DNA of 9,747 bases from NCBI RefSeq assembly GCF_910579365.1, contig NZ_CAJTUX010000082.1:1-9747 (forward strand), given 5' to 3'. The translations under genes and the position numbers were made by a program. Shown here one piece after another: positions 1 to 7,089 of the stretch. Each line of letters opens with the position of its first letter. The first letter of the stretch is position 1. Source of the DNA: an uncultured Oscillibacter sp. GTDB taxonomy: Bacteria; Bacillota; Clostridia; Oscillospirales; Oscillospiraceae. Below the pieces are notes generated by a model. The model was not told the origin of the DNA. It made no database searches and worked only from the letters and a program-made list of their open reading frames with translations.

Positions 1-937
1 TAGCCGAGAGGCTGAGCCACCCATCTGCCATGTTGCCCCGGTAGTCGCCGCTGACCATGCCGGAGTTCACCAGGGCATTCTGGTCCGCCGTCTGGAAGTC
101 GATGCCGATGTGGGTGACGGCCCGGCCGCCGTCCTTGGAAACCCCCATGTAAAAGCCTGGAATCTGCTGAGCGGTCTGGGTGTAAAATTCATTCAGCCCG
201 TTTATCGTTTCATCATCCAGTTCCCCGCTCTCGTTCGGCTCCGAAACCTCTTCCACGCAGGCGATTACCTGGTCCCCCAGCGCAGCCAAGTAATAGGTGT
301 GTTCCACGCCGTCCATGGAGCTGGTGCAGACGGCCATCTGGAAGTCTGCGTAGTCGTAGAACCCACCGGTGAACAGGTTCATGAAGTCGTGGTCGGTGTA
401 CCCCCGGTGGTCGATGATATAGCCGCCGTTTTTATCCGTCGCCATGGCCCGGACGGTCTCCTCTTCCCCCATGGCCGCGCCGGCAATGCCCTGACTCATC
501 CATCCGGCGTAGTCCGCGAAGGCGGTCCCGCCCTCCCGGCACTGGGTCTCCATGGCCGCCAGCATGGCCTCGTTGATGGCGGAGCGGAAATCATACTGGG
601 CGGCGGCGATGTACACCATGCTGTTCCCCACGGCCCCCTCGTCCGCCACACGGAAGGTCAGGCCGGACATCTTCTCCCGGAACTGCCGGTATACGCCGTC
701 CAGCTCCGGGGCGGCTTCGCCCTCCGCCGCGGGGAAGACCGCCAGAAGCGGATTCTCTTTATCCAGGTAGGTTTTCGCCTGGTCAAACTCGCCGTTTTGC
801 AGGTTCGTGAGGAAATGGACGGTGGCCTCCTCCGCTGAACCCGCCGCCTCCTGCTTAGGTCCGCCGCCGCCGCAGGCGGTGAGCGTCAGGCACAGGGCCA
901 AAACGAAAAGGACCTTGATTTTGTGTAAGCGTTTCAT
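1..937 (-). CDS. Secreted lipoprotein with YehR/DUF1307-like C-terminal part (partial, runs off left edge)
   Basis: The frame stays open from the ATG at 937 to the window edge, giving 312 codons without a stop, so the C-terminus is missing. The start is fixed by GGAGG at 945-949, seven bases upstream. The N-terminus is a lipoprotein signal: a basic start (MKRLHKIK), a hydrophobic stretch, then a lipobox LTAC with Cys22, followed by a glycine-rich linker. Residues of about 35-200 look like a globular extracytoplasmic domain that I do not recognise. From about residue 210 the pattern (DGVEHTYYLAALGDQV, then KDGGRAVTHIGIDF, then a GWLSL-like end) resembles the DUF1307/YehR lipoproteins. I matched it by eye only, so the family name is tentative. 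The gene is separated from the next minus-strand operon by a 411-bp gap with a terminator, so it is probably transcribed on its own. The cellular role is unknown. Confidence 0.8.
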   Translation of the reverse strand, partial: MKRLHKIKVLFVLALCLTLTACGGGGPKQEAAGSAEEATVHFLTNLQNGEFDQAKTYLDKENPLLAVFPAAEGEAAPELDGVYRQFREKMSGLTFRVADEGAVGNSMVYIAAAQYDFRSAINEAMLAAMETQCREGGTAFADYAGWMSQGIAGAAMGEEETVRAMATDKNGGYIIDHRGYTDHDFMNLFTGGFYDYADFQMAVCTSSMDGVEHTYYLAALGDQVIACVEEVSEPNESGELDDETINGLNEFYTQTAQQIPGFYMGVSKDGGRAVTHIGIDFQTADQNALVNSGMVSGDYRGNMADGWLSLSA

Positions 938-1348
938 GTTGAGTTCCTCCTTGTATTTGATCGTGTTTGGTTATTCGATTTATTCAGCAACAATTCCTTC
1001 CAGGATCAACGAATAATGACCCAAACAGATCCTCCGGCTAGTATTCCAAAAAAAGGAAGGCGATTTGTACTGTGACCTTGCCGTACAGTACAAAACGCCT
1101 CCTAACCCTGGGATCATATCCACCGGAAAACCTGACTGACAGCCCTGCTGCCGGCACATTCGCTTTCCAGTGGCGCAAACGCTGTGATTCCGCCATTTCC
1201 TACGCCTAAGCGCAAAATACTCCTTACTACCCTATCATCAAAAATCCAACTCCGCAGGAACAGCAGCTGTAAAAGGCGTTAAATCATTGAATGATTGATT
1301 TTACAATTTCGTTTGAACAACACCAGCAGAGCAGGCAATCCCTCTGCC
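938..1348. other. Intergenic region between two minus-strand transcription units
   Basis: No gene of convincing length is seen in these 411 bases. They contain the ribosome binding site of the lipoprotein gene, a strong terminator (1048-1102), a short palindrome AATCATT-G-AATGATT at 1282-1296, and a weak hairpin just past the stop of the 832-aa gene (GCAGAG at 1326-1331 with CTCTGC at 1342-1347). A minus-strand frame of about 33 codons, starting TTG CGC TTA near 1213, follows an AGGAG sequence with too little spacing and is not called. I found no good housekeeping promoter for the lipoprotein gene. Confidence 0.6.
1048..1102 (-). terminator. Intrinsic terminator downstream of the DUF4367 operon
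   Basis: On the minus strand an inverted repeat (GGCG then TTTTGTACTGT, an 11-nt loop, ACAGTACAAA then CGCC) forms about 14 base pairs with one mismatch. It can be lengthened by the flanking GGA/TCC. It is followed by TTCC and seven T (the A run at 1048-1054 on the plus strand). It lies about 250 bp past the stop of the 832-aa gene and 110 bp before the lipoprotein gene. It could instead act as an attenuator in that gene's leader. Confidence 0.75.
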
Positions 1349-3847
1349 TTACGATGGATAGAACACACTTTCAGCGATCTGAATCAGTGTTCCGGCGTCC
1401 AGCGCTGCGGAAAGCCAGAAAACCTCCCCCGGCTCCTGGCCGTTCCAGACCAGATAGAGAACGCCATCGGCCGCGGAGTACAGCTCCGCCGCCTGTCCGT
1501 TCACCAGGACGCTTTGGGACTCCAGGCCCTTCACGGTCTCCCGGAGTTTTTCTTTCTCCTCCGCCTCTGGAGGACCCAGGAACACGAATAGGAATTCATC
1601 GCTGTTTTCGTTTTTATACCGGCATTCCATCGAACTGGAACCGGAAGAGCCTCCCGCGTAGTGATACCCCATGGGAATCCAGCTGGGCTGCCGGACTTTT
1701 GGAGAAGGCGCTGCCGCCTCGATGCTCTCCGCCATTTTGAGGATGTCCTCCTCAGACACGGATGCGCTGATGGTGCAAAGCGCTTCCATCTCCGAGTCCC
1801 ACCAGACCAGCTCACTTTGGGGGCCTCCCGGCTTCGCCAGGTACAAATCCCCCGGATTCCCCTTAACGGACACCTGCTTTTCCGTGCTGTCTTCATTGGG
1901 GACCAAATACATCCTGGCCTTTTCCTTGTCCGGTTGGTACAGGAAGCACATCATGTTTCCCTCCGGGTTTTTGTAGAGGAACGTGAACGTATGACCGAAG
2001 GTATCATTCTGCAAATACAGCTCATAGCCCTCCGGCGCCCAAGTGAGCTTGTATTCCACCGGCAGAACCTCCACGCTCTCCGCCATGGCGGTCAGCTCTT
2101 CCTGGGAACAGGGGGCGATCATCCAGAACAGCAGCCCGTCCCGGGCCCAAACCAGAGCGTTCCCTGCCTCCTGCGTTTCCTCCAGGTAGAGGTCCGCAGC
2201 AGCGCCGTCCACTGTAACGGGCCGGGCCTCCATCGTCCCGCCCAGAGTGGAGGAGATCTGTAGGCTGGCGGTTTCTGAGCCCCGCCGGTAGGCCAGGGTA
2301 ATCTGACGGCCCTTTTCATCCCGGTAAAGCACATGGCCTCGATTTTCCCGCAGGGAGCGTTCTGCCTCCTGATACCCGTAAGGCGTCCAGGTCAGCCAGT
2401 ACTCCTCCAGGGGCGGCGGCTCCTCTCGTTTCTCCATGCTCTCCGCAACCCGAACCAGTTCCTCCCCGGTAAGAGGGCCGGAAATCCAGTAGAGAATCCC
2501 CGTGTCCTGATCCACCCAAACCAAGTTGTTGGCATTGCCCGGCACCCGATCCAGGTACAGATCCGCCGGATTCTCTCCGACAAATACGGAAACGATCTCC
2601 GCTTCCCCAACCAGCATCAGCGTTCCGGGATCAAAATCTTCGGGATGGAGGATGGTCAGAAGTCCTCCCTTTCCGTCCTCATAGCGGAGGATACTTTGTC
2701 TCCGCAAATCATCGGTAGTGGTCTCATAGTATCCCTCCGGCAGCCAGGATGGGTAGAACATCACTTCTTGAGGCGCGGTGCGCATACCCTCCCCAATCCG
2801 AATCAGTTCTTCTCCGGTAAAGGGGCCGGAAATCCAGAAGAATACGCCGCTCTCTCCGTCCACCCAGACCAGATGATGGTCCTCCTGACCCAGGAACAAA
2901 AACGCCTGGTCTCCTCCAACCAGCACGGAAACCGCGTCCGCCTCGCATTTGTCCGGGCGCAGGCCGGTTATATCAAATTCCTGGGCATAGGTGATGGTCA
3001 AACGTCCGCCCTTCCCGTCCTCATAGGTCAGGACGCTCTTTCCGGCGTCCAGGCCCCTGGGGACGTTATCCCCCTTCGCCGGGCAGTCCTGGGCGGAGGT
3101 CTCATCGTACCCCTCCGGCAGCCAGGACGGACAGAAGCGCACATTCCGGGGGACGGCTTCCACGCTCTCCGCCATGCAAACCAGCTCTTCCCCGCTTATG
3201 ATGCCGCCAATTCGAAACGCAGCCCCATTCCTCTCGTCCACCCATACGATAGCGTTGGCTTCTCCCTCTTCCGAATCCAGATACAGATCGGCGGGGAACC
3301 CGTTGACCTGGACCTTTTGATAGATGATCTCATTCTCTCCCGCAATCTGGAGGATCGGCGACGACATGTCCGAAAAATAGGTGAACTCTGCGATATTGCC
3401 GGTTTGGTCGTCTATATAACTGACAGACACAATACCGACTGAAAACACAGACCGGTTCTCGATCCGATACCCGGCCGGCACATAGGTGGGCTGATAGAGA
3501 ACCTCCTCCTTTGAAACGGCTTCTCTTTCCTCGTTCCCCAAAAACTCGTAGAGGAAATAATTGTCATGAATTTCCCGCACCCAGCCCGCGAAGACCTCCC
3601 GGGCCTCCGGGCTGACCGCCAGCACCGCGCACCCGCTGAGCAGCAGCGCCAGCAGCACGCATGCCGCCGCATGGAGGGACTTATACCAGACCGGATGCCT
3701 GCCCCGGCGCAGCAGTTTTTTCATCCTCCGCTCAAAGGCAGGAGAGAAGGTATGCTCCGGCGCTTCTTCCAGCAGCACTCCGTATTCCAGACGGGCCGTG
3801 TCCAATATGACTCCGTGAATCAGCCGATCCAACGCTTGCTCTGTCAT
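1349..3847 (-). CDS. Single-pass membrane protein with six tandem DUF4367-like extracytoplasmic repeats
   Basis: The protein has 832 residues, with an ATG preceded by GGGGGAG at about nine bases. Residues 1-58 are a charged, cytosolic N-terminus ending in RRMKKLLRRGRHPVWYK. Residues 59-80 are one membrane segment holding LSGC (Cys73). The rest is six repeats of about 115-125 residues: about 115-231, 232-357, 358-473, 474-597, 598-712 and 713-832. Each opens with a W-x-P-x-G-Y-like motif (for example PSWLPEGY), has a DLYL-like strand and LVW-D, and closes with GEEL...MAES. This matches DUF4367-type repeats, normally found once or twice. The N-terminal helix plus membrane segment with an outer sensor, near an ECF sigma gene, suggests an anti-sigma or sensor role, but no binding partner can be read from the sequence. 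It lies 36 bp after its two-repeat paralog, in the same operon. Repeats 2 and 3 share long near-identical DNA, pointing to recent expansion. Confidence 0.9.
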   Translation of the reverse strand: MTEQALDRLIHGVILDTARLEYGVLLEEAPEHTFSPAFERRMKKLLRRGRHPVWYKSLHAAACVLLALLLSGCAVLAVSPEAREVFAGWVREIHDNYFLYEFLGNEEREAVSKEEVLYQPTYVPAGYRIENRSVFSVGIVSVSYIDDQTGNIAEFTYFSDMSSPILQIAGENEIIYQKVQVNGFPADLYLDSEEGEANAIVWVDERNGAAFRIGGIISGEELVCMAESVEAVPRNVRFCPSWLPEGYDETSAQDCPAKGDNVPRGLDAGKSVLTYEDGKGGRLTITYAQEFDITGLRPDKCEADAVSVLVGGDQAFLFLGQEDHHLVWVDGESGVFFWISGPFTGEELIRIGEGMRTAPQEVMFYPSWLPEGYYETTTDDLRRQSILRYEDGKGGLLTILHPEDFDPGTLMLVGEAEIVSVFVGENPADLYLDRVPGNANNLVWVDQDTGILYWISGPLTGEELVRVAESMEKREEPPPLEEYWLTWTPYGYQEAERSLRENRGHVLYRDEKGRQITLAYRRGSETASLQISSTLGGTMEARPVTVDGAAADLYLEETQEAGNALVWARDGLLFWMIAPCSQEELTAMAESVEVLPVEYKLTWAPEGYELYLQNDTFGHTFTFLYKNPEGNMMCFLYQPDKEKARMYLVPNEDSTEKQVSVKGNPGDLYLAKPGGPQSELVWWDSEMEALCTISASVSEEDILKMAESIEAAAPSPKVRQPSWIPMGYHYAGGSSGSSSMECRYKNENSDEFLFVFLGPPEAEEKEKLRETVKGLESQSVLVNGQAAELYSAADGVLYLVWNGQEPGEVFWLSAALDAGTLIQIAESVFYPS

Positions 3848-3883
3848 AACAGCTTTCTCCCCCTCTCCCGTTGGGACCGCTTC

Positions 3884-4909
3884 TTACTGCGCTTTTCCAA
3901 TGCTCTCCGCGACTTTCATCAGTTCCTGTTCCGTAAGCGTGCCGCACAGGTTGAACGTCAGCTGTTCTTCATTATCCATCCAAATCAGGACAGATATATG
4001 TCCCTCCGCGCCCAGGTACATGTCCGCCGGCTTTCCCAAAACCGAGGCCGGCTGGTAACTGTCTCCCTTCTCCAGCTCGATCTCCATTTTGGTGCTCTTC
4101 GCATTCTCCATCACCAAGAGAGTGAAATAGTCTCCGTCCTGGCCCTGATAATCCAGTATTACCGGCAGCTTGGCGCCGCCGGAGAGCAGCGTATAGCCCT
4201 CCGGCACCCAAGCGGGGCAGTAAGCAAGGGGCAGGGCCTCCACGCTCTCGGCCATCCTGACCAGTTCCTCACCGGAGAGCGGCGCGGAGATCCAGAGGAA
4301 GAAGCCCGTATCTTCGTCTGTCCAAACAAGCACATTCCGGTTACCCTCCTGGCCGTCCAGATATAAGTCCGCTCTGCGTCCGTGGACCTGCGCCTCATGT
4401 GCCTCAGCGTTTTCCGTGTATACCGTCATGGAAAGCTCCGGCGCGTACCCGAAAATCGCGGTCTCTTTGCCGTCTGCTTCATAGGAAATATTCACCATTC
4501 CATACAGCTGCGGCCGCTCCGCTTCCTGGTAGCCCTCTGGGAGCCATGTTGGAAGAAATGCAATCTTTGTCAAATCCTCTTGAACGTCCTGATCCGGTCC
4601 GACATACTGGTAACTGAAATAGGTATCATGGACTTCCCGCACCCATCCGGCAAAGGCCTCCCGGGCCGCCGGGCTGACCGCCAGCACCGCGCACCCGCTG
4701 AGCAGCAGCGCCAGCAGAAGGCACGCCGCCGCGTGAAGGGCCTTGTACCAGACCGGATGCCTGCCCCGGCGCAGCAGTTTCTTCATCCTTCGCTCGAAGC
4801 TGGGGGAAAAGGTACGCTCCGGCGTTTCTTTCAACAGCACTCCGTATTCCAGCCGGGCCGTGTCCAGTATGACCCGCCGGGCCAGCTGATCCAGCGCTTG
4901 CCCTGTCAT
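3884..4909 (-). CDS. Single-pass membrane protein with two DUF4367-like repeats, paralog of its downstream neighbour
   Basis: The protein has 341 residues. I place the start at the ATG at 4909 (MTGQALDQL) because AGGAGG lies eight bases upstream. A GTG at 4927 in the same frame would put that site inside the gene. Residues 1-58 are cytosolic and basic near the membrane, 59-80 are the membrane segment with LSGC (Cys73), and two repeats follow at about 115-230 and 231-341. The first has PTWLPEGY, DLYL, LVWTDE and GEELVRMAES; the second has PAWVPEGY, DMYL and ending MKVAES. The first 100 residues are nearly the same as in the 832-aa protein, with one DNA stretch of about 47 identical bases across the membrane segment. 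It follows a small membrane protein gene by 24 bp and precedes its paralog by 36 bp. Candidate anti-sigma or envelope sensor by context; not proven. Confidence 0.9.
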   Translation of the reverse strand: MTGQALDQLARRVILDTARLEYGVLLKETPERTFSPSFERRMKKLLRRGRHPVWYKALHAAACLLLALLLSGCAVLAVSPAAREAFAGWVREVHDTYFSYQYVGPDQDVQEDLTKIAFLPTWLPEGYQEAERPQLYGMVNISYEADGKETAIFGYAPELSMTVYTENAEAHEAQVHGRRADLYLDGQEGNRNVLVWTDEDTGFFLWISAPLSGEELVRMAESVEALPLAYCPAWVPEGYTLLSGGAKLPVILDYQGQDGDYFTLLVMENAKSTKMEIELEKGDSYQPASVLGKPADMYLGAEGHISVLIWMDNEEQLTFNLCGTLTEQELMKVAESIGKAQ

Positions 4910-4933
4910 GTCTGTTCCCTCCTGCACTTCCAG

Positions 4934-5188
4934 TCACGTGTCCTTTATTGGCGCTTTCTTGTTCGACGCCTTGTGGAGCGAAATCTGAAACACAATCCCC
5001 AGGATCGCGCCCAGGTATATGGCGTAAGCCGGCATGATCGCGCCGATAAGAAGAACCCCCACCAGAAAATAGATTCCCCGCTTTTTGCTCTTTTGCGCTG
5101 CACGGTACACAAGCGCCCCCAGCAGAACCGGGATGCCCAAAAAGAAGATAACCATCACGATCACTGCCGGAACCATCCGTTCATCCAC
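4934..5188 (-). CDS. Small polytopic membrane protein, first gene of the DUF4367 operon
   Basis: The protein has 84 residues and a GTG start at 5188, chosen because AGGAGG sits seven bases upstream. The next ATG is four codons in and worse placed. Residues of about 6-28 form one hydrophobic segment. Residues of about 38-71 form a longer hydrophobic stretch that could cross the membrane twice, with a basic loop (AAQKSKKR) between and a basic tail (KASNKKAPIK). I do not recognise the family. It is the first gene after the promoter-like element at 5275-5303 and lies 24 bp before the two-repeat DUF4367 gene, so it probably belongs to the same membrane-associated unit. Confidence 0.75.
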   Translation of the reverse strand: MDERMVPAVIVMVIFFLGIPVLLGALVYRAAQKSKKRGIYFLVGVLLIGAIMPAYAIYLGAILGIVFQISLHKASNKKAPIKDT

Positions 5189-5274
5189 GGTTATTCCTCC
5201 TAAATCTATGGATAATCTATGGATTTCCCCGGAAGAGTCCGCCGCTCCGGCGCGTCAATGCACTCTTACTATGA

Positions 5275-5303
5275 TTAACGCAGCGAGAGACCGGATTCTC
5301 ACA
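5275..5303 (-). promoter_or_regulatory. Promoter-like element, copy 2 (candidate ECF promoter of the DUF4367 operon)
   Basis: On the minus strand TGTGAG (5298-5303) and CGTTAA (5275-5280) are separated by 17 bp. An A/T-rich tract lies upstream of the first box. The same blocks and spacing recur at 7061-7089, while the middle of the spacer differs. A CGT-containing -10 box is typical of ECF sigma factors, although the -35 box lacks the usual AAC. Transcription would begin around 5268, some 80 bases before the GTG of the 84-aa gene. Confidence 0.45.
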
Positions 5304-5310
5304 TGATTTT

Positions 5311-5553
5311 TCAAAATTTTTTAAAGAATTTTTTCAAGGATGTCGATTGATACAGATTACTTCGTGTCCGTTCAAGGAACGCGCCTATAAATATGGCCTT
5401 CCCATTCCCATTGACAATATAGATATTCATCATGTTCTTTGATGGAATAGATATGGACTTCACATCACTGCGTTTTCCTCCTTGACGGACGTCAGCCCGC
5501 CTGCGTCGGCATCCTTGTGCTGTACCGCCTGAATCCATCTCCTTTGTTGTCAT
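5311..5553 (-). CDS. Possible small basic protein, translationally coupled to the upstream ORF
   Basis: This frame of 80 codons starts at the ATG at 5553, inside the TAATG overlap with the stop of the preceding ORF. That arrangement suggests coupling, because no ribosome binding site is visible. The product is basic, with no signal peptide or membrane segment and a lysine-rich end (KKFFKKF). The first 30 codons look less like coding DNA than the rest. A second possible start is the GTG at 5463, with AAGGAGG 13 bases upstream, which would give 50 residues beginning with KSISIPSKN. I do not recognise a family. The gene ends eight bases before the promoter-like element of the next unit. It may be real, shortened or decayed. 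Confidence 0.35.
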   Translation of the reverse strand: MTTKEMDSGGTAQGCRRRRADVRQGGKRSDVKSISIPSKNMMNIYIVNGNGKAIFIGAFLERTRSNLYQSTSLKKFFKKF

Positions 5554-5759
5554 TATTTTTGAGGATTGCTATAGTCGATTTCATACTCCGCTCCTTCCAC
5601 GGTCAAATACTCCCACTCTGCCCCGCCGATAGTCCCAATCACTGGCGCGCCAATTGTCTGTTTATACGTGACAGCTATGACAATCAGCAACAGGATAAAC
5701 AGCGTACGCCCTTCCGTTTCAAGCAGGTTTCCTCCTTTGGACCCGCTATTATCCGACAT
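5553..5759 (-). CDS. Small single-pass membrane protein of unknown function
   Basis: The frame gives 68 residues. The start at 5759 overlaps the end of the lipoprotein gene by 11 bases, and only a weak GAGA lies upstream, so translation is probably coupled. Residues of about 19-34 (RTLFILLLIVIAVTY) form one membrane segment. The outer tail ends in WEYLTVEGAEYEIDYSN, which reads like a small folded strand. I do not recognise a family. It sits third in a run of minus-strand genes beginning at 7008, each close to or overlapping the next. Confidence 0.55.
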   Translation of the reverse strand: MSDNSGSKGGNLLETEGRTLFILLLIVIAVTYKQTIGAPVIGTIGGAEWEYLTVEGAEYEIDYSNPQK

Positions 5760-6537
5760 TCTCTACAATGCTAGGTCCCAGGGTAATGTACTTTTTGAGA
5801 ACCGCATTGACAGCGGCCCGTTCCGCATCGGCCAGCGGAAGGCCCCTCCCTTCGGCCGGCGGAGGCGGAGCGGAAGCCAACTGCGGCTGGCCGGGAATGG
5901 TGATTTCGTTGAATGTGCCGCATTCGGAATGATAGCGAAACCATCTGCCGTCCAAGCCCACTGTGCAGTCGCTGGCGCAGTCCGTCGTTCCTTCTGCCCA
6001 GGCGCCGCCCGAAAGTACCTGTGTCAAAATCTCCGCATCCTCCCCCGACAGCTCGGCCGCCTCTCCGTCCGCTCCCTTTACCACATACTTCGAGACATCG
6101 AGCGTCCCTGCTCCACGGTCCGCCGGGGAGGCTGCGGGCGGGTCTGAGGGATTTGTCACGGAGTACCAGTATCCCTCTATCAGCAAATAGCAATCATCCG
6201 GTCCACAAATCACATACGAAAAGCCCGGGTAATACCCTTCGGTCAGAACAACCTCATAGACCTCGCCGCCGTCATGGTCTCCCGGATTCTCCTCCGAATC
6301 CAGAAGCCCGTATTTCAGCCCGGAAGCCCAATCTCTCAGCGCGTCAAGTTCTTCGCCCTCCGCCGTCCACTCCGTCACCGTTCCCCCGGCCCGGTGTGTG
6401 ATCTCCGCTTTCGTTACATCATCTGCGATGTAAGCCGCTATGGGACGGCCTGGACCGCTCCCTTCAGGGGCAGGCACACAGCCCGTCAGGCCAAACAAGC
6501 AGATCAGAGCCGAGAACAGTATGGTTATCGTTTTCAT
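5749..6537 (-). CDS. Two-domain secreted lipoprotein of unknown function
   Basis: The protein has 262 residues. I prefer the ATG at 6537 over the in-frame GTG at 6543 because AAGGAGGGG then lies at a normal distance. The signal peptide ends in a clear lipobox, LTGC with Cys20, so the protein should be lipid-anchored outside the membrane. Residues of about 28-128 form one domain (AEITHRAGG, then GEVYEVVLTEG, then YLLIEGYWYSV). After a proline/alanine-rich linker comes a second domain at about 142-255, with paired cysteines in CASDC and the pattern RYHSECGTFNE. It finishes with a short helix (LADAERAAVNAVLKKY). Similar HSECGTFN-type proteins occur in Clostridia, as I recall, but I cannot name the family. 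It follows the 150-aa gene by 18 bp and overlaps the next ORF, so it is mid-operon in the candidate sigma regulon. Confidence 0.85.
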   Translation of the reverse strand: MKTITILFSALICLFGLTGCVPAPEGSGPGRPIAAYIADDVTKAEITHRAGGTVTEWTAEGEELDALRDWASGLKYGLLDSEENPGDHDGGEVYEVVLTEGYYPGFSYVICGPDDCYLLIEGYWYSVTNPSDPPAASPADRGAGTLDVSKYVVKGADGEAAELSGEDAEILTQVLSGGAWAEGTTDCASDCTVGLDGRWFRYHSECGTFNEITIPGQPQLASAPPPPAEGRGLPLADAERAAVNAVLKKYITLGPSIVENVG

Positions 6538-6555
6538 TTGCACGTCCCCTCCTTG

Positions 6556-7008
6556 TTAAAAGCTCATTTGGAACCAGTACCAATGTGCCGTGATCTTCTC
6601 TATTCGTTCGTGGTTATCTCCGCTCTCTTCCCTCCAGCTCCAGCCGGCCCCATCCTGCACAAAGTCCAGCTCTGTGCCCTGGAACCCAATCGGGCGGTCA
6701 TCCTCTGAATAGTAAAAGCCCTCATAGGCGGTTGATGAGCCGATGCCGGTTCCTTTTATAATGAACTCCACCATTCGGACAGCCTGATAGCAGTCCGCCT
6801 GCCATCCGTTATATCTGGCCCCTTCTGCCGGGTCCTCCAGCAGACCGGACGCAAACTGTTCCACAGCCGCCTGGTTCGCCTGGACATATTCAATGGTTCC
6901 CTCTTTCGTGCTGCGCTTATGGAGAGCCGCAGCATACAGGCATCCGGCAGCAGCAGCCACGCACAGAAGCAGCGCCAGCCCTTTCTTCTTCAAAGAGATC
7001 ACCACCAT
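6556..7008 (-). CDS. Secreted or membrane-anchored small protein of unknown function
   Basis: The protein has 150 residues. The start at 7008 has only a modest site (AGGAT about 12 bases upstream), so a slightly different start is possible. Residues of about 6-27 (KKKGLALLLCVAAAAGC) are a basic, then hydrophobic export signal. AAGC at its end could be a weak lipobox, or the segment could stay as a membrane anchor. The outer part is aromatic-rich, with NGWQADCY, AYEGFYYSEDDRP, GAGWSWREE and a C-terminal ITAHWYWFQMSF. I recall similar short proteins ending in a W-rich tail in gut Clostridia, but they have no known function. It is the first gene after the promoter-like element at 7061-7089, and lies 18 bp before the lipoprotein gene. 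Confidence 0.8.
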   Translation of the reverse strand: MVVISLKKKGLALLLCVAAAAGCLYAAALHKRSTKEGTIEYVQANQAAVEQFASGLLEDPAEGARYNGWQADCYQAVRMVEFIIKGTGIGSSTAYEGFYYSEDDRPIGFQGTELDFVQDGAGWSWREESGDNHERIEKITAHWYWFQMSF

Positions 7009-7039
7009 ATTCTTAAATTCATCCTAATCCGGGCAACAG

Positions 7040-7083
7040 AAAATCCGCTCCCTCACTATGTTAACGCAGCAAGGAAGCGGATT
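7040..7083 (-). terminator. Intrinsic terminator after the sigma factor gene, overlapping a promoter-like element
   Basis: On the minus strand AATCCGCTTCCT (7072-7083) pairs with AGGGAGCGGATT (7042-7053). That gives 12 base pairs including one U-G pair, with an 18-nt loop, followed by TTTTCTG. It lies about 56 bp past the stop of the sigma gene. The loop contains the GCGTTAA block of the promoter-like element, so the same DNA can end one transcript and may begin another. Confidence 0.7.
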
Positions 7084-7089
7084 CTCACA
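7061..7089 (-). promoter_or_regulatory. Promoter-like element, copy 1 (candidate ECF promoter)
   Basis: TGTGAG (7084-7089) and CGTTAA (7061-7066) lie 17 bp apart on the minus strand, with an A/T-rich tract on the upstream side. The flanking blocks CATGTGAGAATCCG and GCTGCGTTAA are identical to those of the copy at 5275-5303, while the seven bases between them differ. Predicted initiation is near 7055, about 47 bases before the 150-aa gene. Which sigma factor uses it is inferred only from its position next to the ECF sigma gene. Confidence 0.45.

Noticed and set aside
110..838. A plus-strand open frame of 242 codons near the left edge
   Set aside because: The minus strand carries a lipoprotein with a signal peptide, lipobox and ribosome binding site over the same bases. 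The plus-strand product has no such support.
2333..3442. A plus-strand open frame of 369 codons opposite the six-repeat gene
   Set aside because: It is antisense to a clearly coding gene with repeated, conserved motifs, has no recognisable domains and no good ribosome binding site. High GC content readily leaves such opposite-strand frames open.
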